From contig JARRRD010000006.1 of assembly GCA_037381085.1 (NCBI GenBank), positions 1-64,000 of the forward strand: DNA of 64,000 nucleotides. The letters run 5' to 3'. How positions within the stretch are numbered: position 1 is the first letter of the stretch; each line of letters begins with the position of its first letter. The notes below the pieces were generated by a model, which was not told where the DNA came from, searched no databases, and saw only the letters and a list, made by a program, of their open reading frames with translations. Both the position numbers and the translations under genes were made by a program. This document shows positions 17,170-26,114 of this stretch, one piece after another. The stretch is from JARRRD01 sp037381085 (GTDB lineage: Bacteria > Nitrospirota > Thermodesulfovibrionia > Thermodesulfovibrionales > UBA6898).

Positions 17170-17997
17170 TTATCTCCTCCGCTCCTTTTTAGATTTCCTG
17201 TCCCTCGCCGAAAGAAAACCGAAGAGGGCACCAAGCGCGATCAGCATCGTCAGCCCCGCTTCTTTGAGTATCCGGAAGAAAGTGGCGTAGCCGTGCGGCC
17301 TGTCAAGGAGACAGTAAAGAGGCGCCCTGTCGTCGACGACCATGACCTTTCCAACAGACGCCTCCTCCACGGCCTCCGTGAAAATGACGGGAGAAAAAAC
17401 CATTGGGTACGCCGGTGCATAATCGAGCTCGGGGATGTTCAGATACTGTGTAATCTTTCCCTTCGGCGACAGGAAGATGAGGACGGCCGGATGATCGAAC
17501 CCTCCTTCCTTCTTCCTTACGCTGTAACCGACAGCGGTGAGGAGCCTCCTGATATTGTGGCGGTCACCCGTCAGGAATTTCCACGAGTCTCGTGGGAAAG
17601 GGTGACCGATCGCCTTAAGATAATTCGCCTTCAGCGCTTTCGCCGTTTCCGGCGTATCGCGGTCGTCGAAGCTTACGGTAATGATCGAATAGTCCTTTCC
17701 GGCCCTGAGAGAGATACTCCCGACCACCCTGGATATCCCTGACAGCAGCTGGGGGCAGATATGCATACAGCGATAGTAAGCAAGGGCCAGGACGACGGGA
17801 CGGCCGAGAAGCTCTCCCATCGTAACGGTCTTGCCCCCTTCGTCGCGGAGGGAAATGTCCGGCGGTACGTACCTGCCCAGCCTGTGTTCGAGGCCGGTCT
17901 GGCTGAATACACCGGCGGCGCCTGACGGTACGGCAAAGAACAAGATGCATAGTCCCGCTATAAACAGGACCAGATTCTTTTTCAACCTTAGCCTCAT
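17170..17997 (-). CDS. Sco1/SenC family copper chaperone
   Basis: Thioredoxin-fold protein that loads copper into CuA of subunit II. It has 275 residues from ATG 17997, with an N-terminal signal or anchor (LVLFIAGLCILFFAV), the Cu-binding CMHICP motif (C-x3-C-P), a distal His in FDHPAV, and a C-terminal transmembrane segment (LTMLIALGALFGFL). An upstream in-frame ATG at 18042 begins inside a repeat-like stretch, so I prefer 17997. It is the first gene of the oxidase operon, and its TAA is immediately followed by the coxA GTG. Confidence 0.9.
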   Translation of the reverse strand: MRLRLKKNLVLFIAGLCILFFAVPSGAAGVFSQTGLEHRLGRYVPPDISLRDEGGKTVTMGELLGRPVVLALAYYRCMHICPQLLSGISRVVGSISLRAGKDYSIITVSFDDRDTPETAKALKANYLKAIGHPFPRDSWKFLTGDRHNIRRLLTAVGYSVRKKEGGFDHPAVLIFLSPKGKITQYLNIPELDYAPAYPMVFSPVIFTEAVEEASVGKVMVVDDRAPLYCLLDRPHGYATFFRILKEAGLTMLIALGALFGFLSARDRKSKKERRR

Positions 17998-18037
17998 TTT
18001 ATTTGTTACCTGCCCCTCAATGAATGATTGATTTCCT

Positions 18038-18056
18038 GTCATTCCGGTTTGTCCGG
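18038..18056. repeat. Partial copy of the GTCATTCC element
   Basis: GTCATTCCGGTTTGTCCGG differs at one base from the complement of the right end of the 5710-5802 element. No second inverted end is seen nearby, so this is a solo end. It lies immediately upstream of sco. Confidence 0.5.
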
Positions 18057-18360
18057 TCGTAGCGACTCTCAGCGAAGACCCGCATCCAGAAATCTTCCTG
18101 CATTAAAAAGCCTGAGTCGCTCAAGTCCCGGCAAACGGGCAATAACTTATTGAAACCATAAGCCGGCTAAAGGCACTAGTAAACCTTATCACATAAAAAA
18201 GCGGATGAGAAGAGTGTGTGTGGGGAAAAAATAAGCCGGCCCCGGCAAAGAATTGAAAGAAATGAACACTCAGCGGGAGGCCCCCAGGTTACTGCAGGCA
18301 ATAGAGGTTGCGCCATCCCCTGGCAGGAGATGCCGGGGAATGGCGCCTTCCGACCTCTCG
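18057..18360. other. Intergenic stretch, no gene seen
   Basis: The span between sco and the DUF4412 gene holds no convincing reading frame or RNA gene. It should contain the promoter of the minus-strand oxidase operon and the 3' end of the upstream minus-strand gene. I see no clear -35/-10 pair. Confidence 0.5.
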
Positions 18361-18927
18361 TTACCTCATGGGGAAGTGCATTCCTCCGGGCATCTGGAAC
18401 TTCCTGTAACCGGCGGGGACCTTGAAAAGACTGTCGGGCTGATGCCCCAGCTTGATATTCTTGTACTCCTGCGTCCAGGAGCCGTCCACGGCCTCGGTCT
18501 TTACCGGGAAGTTTATGTCCGTAGCTATCCACTGGTAGATCTGCGTTTTCTCGCCGCCCGATTTATAGGTCACAAGATATTTCTTCGCGGGATGTCCGTC
18601 AACTTCTTCTTTGCCAAGGAGTTTTCTGCTGATTTCCCCCTGCACCTTACCTTTTACCATCGGCTCCCTTTTCGGGTTGAAAGGGATCTCCATATACATT
18701 TTCTCTTCGGGCATTATGCTCCAGACGACCTTCTTGTCAAGACGCGTAATAGTCGTCATGGGCCGCGGAGACGTCATGTCCATCCTGAAACGCTCGCCAC
18801 TGAAATAAATCTTACCGGTAGTCTTCATCCCCCTTCCGGTCATCACGGTGTCGGCGGAAAATTCAAGCGAAAAGGCCGTACCTGCAAGCAAAAGGACGAA
18901 CAATACAATGGCAAAAAAACGTTTCAT
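18361..18927 (-). CDS. Exported DUF4412-like protein
   Basis: 188 residues with a clear signal peptide (MKRFFAIVLFVLLLAGTAFS). The mature part resembles DUF4412 or outer-membrane lipoprotein-sorting-like folds: FSADTVMTGRGMKTTGKIYF, ERFRMDM, WSIMPEEKMYMEIP, VDGHPAKKYLVTY and FKVPAGYRKFQMP, a beta-rich periplasmic pattern thought to bind hydrophobic ligands. I chose ATG 18927 because AAGGAGGTT is upstream and the signal peptide starts there; the longer frame adds an unlikely 42 residues. The function is not known. Confidence 0.78.
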   Translation of the reverse strand: MKRFFAIVLFVLLLAGTAFSLEFSADTVMTGRGMKTTGKIYFSGERFRMDMTSPRPMTTITRLDKKVVWSIMPEEKMYMEIPFNPKREPMVKGKVQGEISRKLLGKEEVDGHPAKKYLVTYKSGGEKTQIYQWIATDINFPVKTEAVDGSWTQEYKNIKLGHQPDSLFKVPAGYRKFQMPGGMHFPMR

Positions 18928-19069
18928 GAGAACAACCTCCTTATGTTTAAATATGCGGAGCAGATTTTTAATTCTATGTCGTGCTCTCATTTTTGTCAAT
19001 GAGATCCGGGTCTTGCCCCCCTCTCCCGCAAACTCTGAAAGAACGCTCCTCATTTTGCTATATTAAGAA

Positions 19070-20185
19070 ATGGCCAGAGTAATAGTGGGCATGAGCGGAG
19101 GCGTGGATTCCAGTGTCACCGCCTGTCTCCTGAAGGAGCGCGGCTTCGATGTCGAAGGGGTAAGTTTTGTCCTCTGGGAGGCGAGGAACAGGAGCAATCC
19201 GGCAGCATGCTGCTCTTTCGATGCTGTTGAGGCGGCGTCGGTGACGGCCCGGCATTTGGGCATAGGCCACACCTCGATAGACGTGAGAGAAGAGTTTATC
19301 GAAGGAGTTATCGATCCATTCGTCGATCAGTATATCCTTGGGCTGACTCCGAACCCCTGCATCCTTTGCAATATACATATAAAGTTCCCCCGTCTGCTCC
19401 GGGAGGCCGACAGGAGGGGAGCAGAATTCATAGCAACAGGACACTATGCGCGTGTCGGGAGAAATTCCGGCCCGGCAGCAGGGGAAGATCCGGAGGGCCT
19501 GAATCCGGAGTTGAGAAAGGGCGTAGATCCGGCAAAGGACCAGTCCTATGTCCTCTATGGCATGAGGCCGGAGGAACTCCGGAGACTGCTGCTGCCCCTT
19601 GGCGAATACCGCAAGCAGGAGGTGAGAAAGATCGCGCGTACCATGGGAATGGCCGCAGCGGAGAGACCGGAAAGCCAGGAGATATGCTTCATAGAAGACA
19701 ACAATTACCACGCGTTCATTGAGAATCTGCTTCCTGCTGCAGGCAAGCCCGGCCCTGTTTTAAATACGCAGGGTCAGGTCATAGGAACGCACAAGGGAAT
19801 TTACCGTTACACGCTGGGGCAGAGAAAAGGGCTCGGCATTGCGTCTCTTGAGCCGCGCTACGTGACCAGGATCGACAGAGAAAGCAACACGATTGTGGTT
19901 GGCCCACAGGAAGACGCAAGGATAAGAGAAATCCGTGTACGCGATCTCAACTGGCTAAGCAGGCCGCACGCCGATCACTTCAGGGCTGCGGTAAAGGTAC
20001 GTTCGATGATGAAAGACAGGCCCGCATCCGTCCAGATATCGGACGAGAAGGCAGAGGTCATATTTGATGAACCGCAGTGGGCGCCGGCGCCGGGCCAGAG
20101 TGCCGTCTTTTATGACGGAGACACGGTCGTGGGAGGCGGAATTATCGAAGCCTGCGCATATCCGGGCAGCCGGGAATGTCAATAA
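19070..20185 (+). CDS. mnmA: tRNA-specific 2-thiouridylase
   Basis: ATP-dependent thiolation of U34 in tRNA-Lys, -Glu and -Gln. The 371-residue protein has the PP-loop GMSGGVDSSVTA at residues 7-18, the first catalytic Cys in NPCILCN, ATGHYAR, the second Cys in ESQEICFIED, and the C-terminal barrel with TLGQRKGLGI. Length and motifs are standard. It is convergent with the lipid kinase gene, with 5 bp between their stops. Confidence 0.96.
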   Translation: MARVIVGMSGGVDSSVTACLLKERGFDVEGVSFVLWEARNRSNPAACCSFDAVEAASVTARHLGIGHTSIDVREEFIEGVIDPFVDQYILGLTPNPCILCNIHIKFPRLLREADRRGAEFIATGHYARVGRNSGPAAGEDPEGLNPELRKGVDPAKDQSYVLYGMRPEELRRLLLPLGEYRKQEVRKIARTMGMAAAERPESQEICFIEDNNYHAFIENLLPAAGKPGPVLNTQGQVIGTHKGIYRYTLGQRKGLGIASLEPRYVTRIDRESNTIVVGPQEDARIREIRVRDLNWLSRPHADHFRAAVKVRSMMKDRPASVQISDEKAEVIFDEPQWAPAPGQSAVFYDGDTVVGGGIIEACAYPGSRECQ

Positions 20186-20190
20186 AGTTT

Positions 20191-21072
20191 CTACCACACC
20201 AGATCCAGCGCGTCCCTAACGACGGATATGCGGGCCGGGGTCATGCCAAGATAGTCTCCGTCTATCTGAACATCGACTCTTCCCCTCACTTCCAGTAGCG
20301 AAGACTTCACGTATTCTACATCGGAGTATCCAAGGTGGGTGCCTCTCAGCACGCCCAAAAAGTATCTGAGAATGTCGGTACGGCTCCTCCCTCTGAAAAT
20401 GCAGGCGTAGAGAAAGGGATCGAGGAGGTTAGCGTCGGGAGTCACCTTCAGGTTTCCACCGTATTTGCTCGATTTGCCCACTATGGCGGAATACGCCGTG
20501 AATTCCCTGTCTTCAGTCCTGATGACAATTTCTCCCGGGGGATAGCCTAGCATGCTTTTCATTCCGCTCATTATGTAGGCCGCCTTCCCGGAAATCTTCT
20601 TAATGTAAGGGCTTACGTCATGGACCGCCTTGCCGTCAAATCCTATGCCGGCCATTAAACAGAAATACCTTGCTGCAGGATGCCCGCCCTCCCCCGTCTC
20701 GATCTTTCCCAGAGAGACCTTTCGGGGCAGACCGTTAACCGCCCTTTCAAGGGCGCCCATGACATTCTCCGGGACCCCCAGTTCCTTCGCCAGGACATTC
20801 GTTGTCCCCATGGGAAGTATTGCCAGCGGCGTCCCGGAAAAAACGATCCCGTTCATCACCTCGTTTATCGTACCGTCGCCGCCGGCGGCGATTATCAGGT
20901 CAGGGTTTCTCTTGAGGCACTCCCTCGCCAGGTGCTCGGCGTGCCCGCTCTTCTCGGTCAAAAGTACTTCAGAGAGAAACCCTTTCCTTTCAAGAAACTC
21001 CTGCGCCCGGCCGATCTTCCCGGTCGATGCCCTCAGTGCGGCCGGGTTATATATCAGAATTGATGATTTCAT
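20191..21072 (-). CDS. Diacylglycerol/lipid kinase (YegS/LCB5 family)
   Basis: Phosphorylates diacylglycerol or a related lipid. 293 residues from ATG 21072 (MKSSILIYNPAA). Motifs are IIAAGGDGTINEVMNG, ILPMGTTNVLAKELG and the C-terminal beta domain with VQIDGDYLG. It overlaps the 3' end of bioW by 26 bp, which suggests co-transcription with bioW-bioB, though no functional tie is obvious. Substrate specificity cannot be assigned. Confidence 0.88.
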   Translation of the reverse strand: MKSSILIYNPAALRASTGKIGRAQEFLERKGFLSEVLLTEKSGHAEHLARECLKRNPDLIIAAGGDGTINEVMNGIVFSGTPLAILPMGTTNVLAKELGVPENVMGALERAVNGLPRKVSLGKIETGEGGHPAARYFCLMAGIGFDGKAVHDVSPYIKKISGKAAYIMSGMKSMLGYPPGEIVIRTEDREFTAYSAIVGKSSKYGGNLKVTPDANLLDPFLYACIFRGRSRTDILRYFLGVLRGTHLGYSDVEYVKSSLLEVRGRVDVQIDGDYLGMTPARISVVRDALDLVW

Positions 21073-21850
21073 CCACCGACAGCGCCCCGTTGAACCTTCC
21101 AACGTCATTGATCAGCACGGGCATGCTTTCAAGGAATTCCAGCACACTGTCAACTCCGGAACCTTCCTCGATAAAGAATACCCTGCCGCCCTTCCTGCTT
21201 CCCTTTCTCTTTATACGCGGAACCCTCACGTAACCGTACTTCCGTGACGCCACATAGCCGGTCGTATAATCCGGGTCGTCGGAAATACAGACCTCCGTAA
21301 TTATCGCCCGGCAGCCCGCCACCTTCGAGGCAAGGACCAGCGCCTCTTTCACCGTAGGCGTATCGATACCCTCTTTCGCCAGCATTCGGGATGCAGACAT
21401 GTCCGCGTCCCTGGTAATCCCAAGTCTTGAGGCACGAACACCACGCGCCTTATCCGGTTCGAGCCGCTTCCCCGATACGGCTGAAACGAGGGACGCCCCG
21501 CGCATGGTCCCCGCCGCCAGTACCCTTTCGGCCGTTCGGACGGCAGCTCCGGAGACCCCCGTCTCACTTACGAGGCGCCTTATTATCTCTTCAGCCACAG
21601 ACGGGGAATCGCATTTTACGGTCGTTACCGGAAGAGCCCGAACCTTCCGTGGCTTCCGGACGATCTTTTCGATAGTTAACACTATCGTGTCGGGCGTCCC
21701 TTTGGGATGATTCAGCGCCCTTGAGATGTATTGTTCGGCTACCCGTTGTCTCTCGGATTCTTCATATATCCCTTCGGCGCCGGAAATATGCATCTCTCCG
21801 GCATGTCGCCCTTTCACCTTCCGTGAAGCCCTCATTCTGATGTTCAGCAT
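21047..21850 (-). CDS. bioW: 6-carboxyhexanoate--CoA ligase (pimeloyl-CoA synthetase)
   Basis: Activates pimelate to pimeloyl-CoA for biotin synthesis. The 267-residue protein begins MLNIRMRAS and has GEMHISGAEGIY, YISRALNHPKGTPDTIVLTI and ASRLGITRDAD, matching the BioW family. The ATG at 21850 follows GGAGAAGG. It sits directly downstream of bioB (31-bp gap). Its presence implies a pimelate-dependent route rather than BioC/BioH or BioI. No bioA, bioF or bioD is in the window. Confidence 0.9.
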   Translation of the reverse strand: MLNIRMRASRKVKGRHAGEMHISGAEGIYEESERQRVAEQYISRALNHPKGTPDTIVLTIEKIVRKPRKVRALPVTTVKCDSPSVAEEIIRRLVSETGVSGAAVRTAERVLAAGTMRGASLVSAVSGKRLEPDKARGVRASRLGITRDADMSASRMLAKEGIDTPTVKEALVLASKVAGCRAIITEVCISDDPDYTTGYVASRKYGYVRVPRIKRKGSRKGGRVFFIEEGSGVDSVLEFLESMPVLINDVGRFNGALSVDEIINSDI

Positions 21851-21881
21851 GTTCGCCTTCTCCCATACCAAACGTCAGCGG

Positions 21882-22853
21882 CTATTCCCTGTATCTGAGA
21901 CCATAGCTCTCGATGAGTTTCAGGTCGTCTTCGAAATCTCTTCCGGTTGTAGTAAGATAATTGCCCGTCAGGAGGCCGTCCGCACCGGCAAAAAAGATGA
22001 AGGAGTGGAAATCGCCGAGTGTCTGCATGCGCCCCCCGCACACTCTTATCTCCTTATGGGGAAGAATAAACCGGTAAAGGCTTATTATCTTAAGCGCTTC
22101 GAACGGTTCAAGTAGTTTCATGGATTCCAGTTTAGTGCCCTTAAGCGGCATGAGAAAATTTATCGGAACGGAGTCCGGTCCGCTGTTGCGAAGGACGAAA
22201 GCCATATCGACCCTGTCTGCCCAATCCTCTCCGAGTCCGAAGATGCCGCCGGAGCACAGCGACAGTCCCGCGGATTTAACGGCGCTGACGGTCTTCATTT
22301 TGTCCTCGTAGGTGTGTGTAGTACAGATTTCGGGGAAAAACCTCTCCGAGGTCTCCAGGTTATGGTGATAACGCTCAAGCCCCGAGTCCTTGAGTACCCC
22401 CAGTTCTTCCACCGTTAAAAGTCCTAAAGTTGCACAGGGCAACAAGCCCATAGCCCTGATCTTCCGTACCGCCGCGGCTATCCGCTCCAGGTCCCGTACC
22501 GATACTTTTCTTCCGCTGGTCACGATACAGAAACGACGTGCCCCGCCTTCCCTCGCCTCCCGCGCCTTTTCGAGAATCATCTCCTCCTCGAGGAGAGGGA
22601 AGCGCGCGATTCCGGCGGAACTCTCCGATGACTGGGCGCAGTACGCGCAGTCCTCATGGCATCCACCTGACCTGGCATTGACAATTGCACAGAGATCGAC
22701 CTGCGCCCCCCTGAAACGGTTTCTTATCGCATTGGCAGCGGCGAGGAGCTCCATAGCTTCCGCCCCCTCGATCGAAGAGAGGTATAAGGCCTCCTCCCTT
22801 GCGACAGCTCCTCCGTCGAGAACCTTCTTTTCAATGTCCTTGATCATGGGCAT
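21882..22853 (-). CDS. bioB: Biotin synthase
   Basis: Radical SAM enzyme inserting sulfur into dethiobiotin. It has about 323 residues, with the cluster motif GGCHEDCAYCAQSS (C-x3-C-x2-C), YHHNLETSERFFPEICTTHT, GGIFGLGE, VPINFLMPLKGTKL and the C-terminal RVCGGRMQTLGD. The start is uncertain: ATG 22853 or 22847, neither with a strong ribosome site. It is the first gene of bioB-bioW-lipid kinase. Confidence 0.96.
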   Translation of the reverse strand: MPMIKDIEKKVLDGGAVAREEALYLSSIEGAEAMELLAAANAIRNRFRGAQVDLCAIVNARSGGCHEDCAYCAQSSESSAGIARFPLLEEEMILEKAREAREGGARRFCIVTSGRKVSVRDLERIAAAVRKIRAMGLLPCATLGLLTVEELGVLKDSGLERYHHNLETSERFFPEICTTHTYEDKMKTVSAVKSAGLSLCSGGIFGLGEDWADRVDMAFVLRNSGPDSVPINFLMPLKGTKLESMKLLEPFEALKIISLYRFILPHKEIRVCGGRMQTLGDFHSFIFFAGADGLLTGNYLTTTGRDFEDDLKLIESYGLRYRE

Positions 22854-23008
22854 ATTTTCACAGGAAGTTCCGCGGAAAGTCAATTTGACAGAGGGCTACG
22901 ATCCGTCACGCTACAGCATTTGTTTCGCTGATTGTTCTTTCGTCAGAAAATCCTGCAGACCCGCCAAATCATAAATTCAAGGGCGGTGTTCGTAAAGCGA
23001 ATGCAGGG

Positions 23009-23287
23009 TCAATACCTTACCTCAAAACCCTCCAGATCGCCCGAATAATCCTCCCAGTCGACGTCCACATCCCTGACATAGGAACCGGGAGGCCCTTTCC
23101 TGCATTCCAGGAGGGCCCGCTCGATAAGCGTCCTGTCTCCCTCAAAGACCGCCTCGACGCGGCCGTCATAAAGGTTGCGGACCCATCCATTCAGTCCCAG
23201 CTTCATGGCGATACTCCTCGTAAACGCCCTGTAGAAAACCCCCTGGACCCTTCCTTCGATCAACAGGTGAACCCGAGCCGCTTCCAT
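23009..23287 (-). CDS. acyP: Acylphosphatase
   Basis: Small cytosolic enzyme that hydrolyses carboxyl-phosphate bonds. 92 residues from ATG 23287, with the active-site block IEGRVQGVFYRAF containing the catalytic Arg, the Asn in GLNGWVRNLYDGRVEAVFEG, and the C-terminal FEVRY. The longer open frame upstream is not needed. It lies downstream of the five-heme cytochrome gene on the same strand, separated by 55 bp. Confidence 0.93.
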   Translation of the reverse strand: MEAARVHLLIEGRVQGVFYRAFTRSIAMKLGLNGWVRNLYDGRVEAVFEGDRTLIERALLECRKGPPGSYVRDVDVDWEDYSGDLEGFEVRY

Positions 23288-23342
23288 AGCGGTATTATAG
23301 CAAAACCGCGTTCCTGCTTCAGAGGAGGATATTAGCGGAGGA

Positions 23343-24098
23343 CTATCTGCGTGACCGCCGGGGCGGCAGCTTTCCGATAGCATCGTACATGCCCTGCAGG
23401 TCGGCCGTCACGCTATCAAGGTCAAATTTGTGCCAATCCAGTTTCGCAGAGTGCAGATACGACTGCGCATCGCGCAAAGACCGGGCAACATCTTTGGCTT
23501 TGGCACGTCCGTAGAGCTTGTTGTCCGCATCAAGAAGGGATTCGCTTACTTTGAGTGACAGCAGCACCGCCTTTGCCTTTTGCGGGATGAAGGGGAAAAT
23601 GCCCATCCGCTCGTTATGGCATCTCTCGCAAACGCTTGCAACGGTTTCCGGGGTCAAAACGGTTGTCACCATCGACCCGTGACAGGTCACGCAGTCGGGA
23701 CCCTGTCCCGTTGATTCCAGTCTCTTGTAATGCAGGCTCTGGGAGAATTTGTAAAACTCCGCTCCATGGCATTTGCCGCATGTTGCCGGAACATTCTTGT
23801 AATAGACAGTGCTGACAGGATTGCTTGACCCGAAGACGCCCACGTGCGCCTTCTTCTCGCCGGATGCCTGCGGGTCTCCGCCATGACATTTGTCGCAGGT
23901 AACGCCGTTTTTCTGATGTATGGACCCCTTCCAGCTGTGGGATTTTACTCCCACAAAGCTTGTGGCGGAGAGTTGAGAATGGCAGTGAACGCAGGAATTC
24001 TCCATTTTTTCCTTGCCGGCTGCGTTAACCGTTCCCGAAAAGATGAACACGGCGCACAAAACCACGCAGGCGACGGATATGTGATCAAGTTTCGGCAT
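23343..24098 (-). CDS. Periplasmic five-heme cytochrome c
   Basis: 251 residues with a signal peptide (residues 1-26, ending near VNAAG) and five CxxCH sites: CVHCH, CDKCH, CGKCH, CVTCH and CERCH, in the first two thirds. The last 85 residues are helical and heme-free (KAKDVARSLRDAQSYLHSA). No C-terminal anchor is seen. ATG 24098 is preceded by GAGGGG. It is the last gene of the Rieske/cytochrome b operon and is related in layout to the five-heme protein at its head (26115-26879), so it probably takes electrons from the complex. Confidence 0.88.
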   Translation of the reverse strand: MPKLDHISVACVVLCAVFIFSGTVNAAGKEKMENSCVHCHSQLSATSFVGVKSHSWKGSIHQKNGVTCDKCHGGDPQASGEKKAHVGVFGSSNPVSTVYYKNVPATCGKCHGAEFYKFSQSLHYKRLESTGQGPDCVTCHGSMVTTVLTPETVASVCERCHNERMGIFPFIPQKAKAVLLSLKVSESLLDADNKLYGRAKAKDVARSLRDAQSYLHSAKLDWHKFDLDSVTADLQGMYDAIGKLPPRRSRR

Positions 24099-24112
24099 AT
24101 TGACCCCTCTTT

Positions 24113-25232
24113 TCATCTCTTGTTATACAATCGCAGCAGGGCATAAGAAACAGCCCAGGCAGCCAGTGTGGCAACTATCGTATAGACCGTCATTGTCCGC
24201 GGTGTAATGTGCAGCACATCTATGTAGCCCGCCACAACGGTCATGCAAAGGAAAACGCCGCCCCCTATACCGAAGGACGTCATGAAGGGACGGCGAAGTG
24301 GATTCGCTATATAATGCTGCGGTTCTCTCACCCTGTCAAGAAAAGGTATAAGTGCAAAAACAAGGAATAAGAATGCGGGAAAAATAACGCCGCCGATAGT
24401 TTCGGGTGTGATCTTTCCCCCCGCAACAGAAAATGACAGGTCACCAGGCACCAGCTTCAGAAAACCGTAAACGACGAGAAAATACCAGTCAGGCCTCATA
24501 ACCGGCGTACCCGGTGAAGGCGGCCCGTATTTTTCTATCGGATTGAGAGGGACATAAGTTGCAACCAGAACAATTATGAACAGCAGGAACAGGTAAAAGG
24601 ACAGACTGATGACGGTCTGCTCGGGCCAGATCGGGATCCCAATGAGTCTCTTGCCCCCCTGCGCCTCTTTTCGATGCCGGTTCGACGCTGGTTCGGTGTG
24701 TTTCTGTTTTATAAGTATCACCATATGGAGACCGATCAGACTTATGATTACCAGCGGGATCAACATGACATGCATGAAGAAGAAGCGCGGGACCGTTCCG
24801 GCCGAAGGAAATTCGCCCGCAAAAAGGAGCCTCGACAGCCAGCCGCCGATCCACGGTATCGACTTCGATATGTAATAGGCAATTGAAGTGGCCGTAACGG
24901 AGAACTGGCTATAAGGCAAAAGATATCCGGTAAAGGCCGCAACCATCGCCATACCCCAGAGGGCGAGCCCGACCAGCCAGTTGATCTCCCTGGGCTTCCG
25001 GCCTGACTACGCTGGCGTAAGCGGACGGGACCTTCGCACCGTAAAGGGAAACCATCTTCATCGAAGGCTCGTAGAGGAACCCGAGGAAGATGCCGGTTAT
25101 AACGAGCGTAATGAAGGAAAACAATGCAATTTCCCCGAGCAGGAACGTGGGATGTGTCGGGAAAGTCTTGGAGAGAAATTTATCCTTGAACTTCCCCAGT
25201 TCCAGCCTTTCATCAAGCCATTTATAAATCAT
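24113..25232 (-). pseudogene. Fused cytochrome b of a bc-type complex, internal deletion plus frameshift
   Basis: The 5' part starts MIYKWLDERLELGKFKDKF and reads normally through helix A to FLYEPSMKMVSLYGAKVPSA and YASVVR, then passes into a wrong frame and stops. The normal sequence resumes in another frame as GRKPREINWLVGLALWGMAM, GYLLPYSQFSVTATS, helix D with two His (FFFMHVMLIPLV, ISLIGLHMV), PDWYFL and the C-terminal helices. About 40 residues between YASVV and KPREINW are absent, including helix B with its two heme-ligand histidines, so a functional cytochrome b cannot be made from this sequence as given. The junction is near 25002. Confidence 0.85.
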
Positions 25233-25241
25233 CTTATCGCC

Positions 25242-25856
25242 TCATACCTGGGGTCCTATCGGGCCCGTAAAATCACTCGTAAAAACAAGAGAGCCGTCAC
25301 CCGCCACCTTGACGCCTATCTGTGCAAGAGGGATCGGGGCCGGCCCCCCCATGACTTTCGCTCCTTCCGCAGGATCGAATATGCTGTTGTGACAAAAGCA
25401 TTCCGTGTAGGACGCCCCTGGGGATTTCCGGTCCCGGACCCAGGAAACGGTGCAGCCCAGATGGGTGCATATCGCACTGTAGGCCACGAAGCCCTTGTCC
25501 GTCAGACCTTTCTTTGTCGGCGGCTTAAACTCGTCTTCTTTTAATTTAATCAGCTGGACGAGATTTGCCGGATTGGACGATTTACCCGCCGGGTAAACCA
25601 GCATGGCATCCCCGATCTTGAACGAAGAAGCCTCTACGGAAGCTCCCATTGCAGCACCCTTTGCGTATACCAGCTTGTCACCGGAACTGAGGGTCGACAC
25701 GTAACCGCCACCCTTTTTCTCGGGGGACAAGACCTTCAGCAGCGAAAACACCGATACCAGGGCACCCGCCGCAGAAGCGACCAGTATCCCGAGAGTAAAT
25801 CTTCTCCGTGTTATGCCTTTCCTGTCCTCTTTGCTCCCGGCGTTTCCATCTACCAT
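25242..25856 (-). CDS. Rieske 2Fe-2S protein of the bc-type complex
   Basis: 204 residues. An N-terminal twin-arginine-like signal (ITRRRFTLGILVASAAGALV) anchors the protein. The cluster-binding motifs are CTHLGC and CFCHNSIFD; the second is CPCHGS in most relatives, so Pro and Gly are replaced, but both Cys and both His are kept. Start ATG 25856 follows GGAGGAGC and overlaps the upstream small membrane gene. It precedes cytochrome b by 9 bp and transfers electrons from quinol to cytochrome c in the intact complex. Confidence 0.92.
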   Translation of the reverse strand: MVDGNAGSKEDRKGITRRRFTLGILVASAAGALVSVFSLLKVLSPEKKGGGYVSTLSSGDKLVYAKGAAMGASVEASSFKIGDAMLVYPAGKSSNPANLVQLIKLKEDEFKPPTKKGLTDKGFVAYSAICTHLGCTVSWVRDRKSPGASYTECFCHNSIFDPAEGAKVMGGPAPIPLAQIGVKVAGDGSLVFTSDFTGPIGPQV

Positions 25857-26113
25857 AAGAGCTCCTCCTCACGGTCCTCCGATACCTCCCTGAATGCCAT
25901 GAAGTATCGTGCGAAAAGAACAACCTCGATGCCCGCGATAAAAAATTCAAAAGCAAGCAGAGTGCCCAGGATATAATTGTTCCCTTTCCCCGATATCAGC
26001 AGATATGCAAAGACAATCCCCATTCCAAGGAGCACCATGGAAAGGATGATGACCACCACCATTGCAAACACCGAATATGACGGCTTCTTCTCCCGGATAA
26101 CTTCAAAGCTCAT
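25850..26113 (-). CDS. Small two-helix membrane protein of the bc operon
   Basis: 87 residues from ATG 26113, preceded by GGGAGAAATA. Two hydrophobic segments (VFAMVVVIILSMVLLGMGIV and LGTLLAFEFFIAGIEVVLFA) lie between a polar N-terminus and an acidic C-terminus (SEDREEELLW). The function is unknown. Its place between the cytochrome c and Rieske genes, with overlaps, suggests an accessory or assembly subunit of the same complex. Confidence 0.75.
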   Translation of the reverse strand: MSFEVIREKKPSYSVFAMVVVIILSMVLLGMGIVFAYLLISGKGNNYILGTLLAFEFFIAGIEVVLFARYFMAFREVSEDREEELLW

Positions 26114-26114
26114 A

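Noticed and set aside
24909..25232. A complete 107-residue short cytochrome b subunit
   Set aside because: The last 30 or so residues are an out-of-frame reading of the KPREINWLVG region, so the short protein is an artefact of the frameshift.
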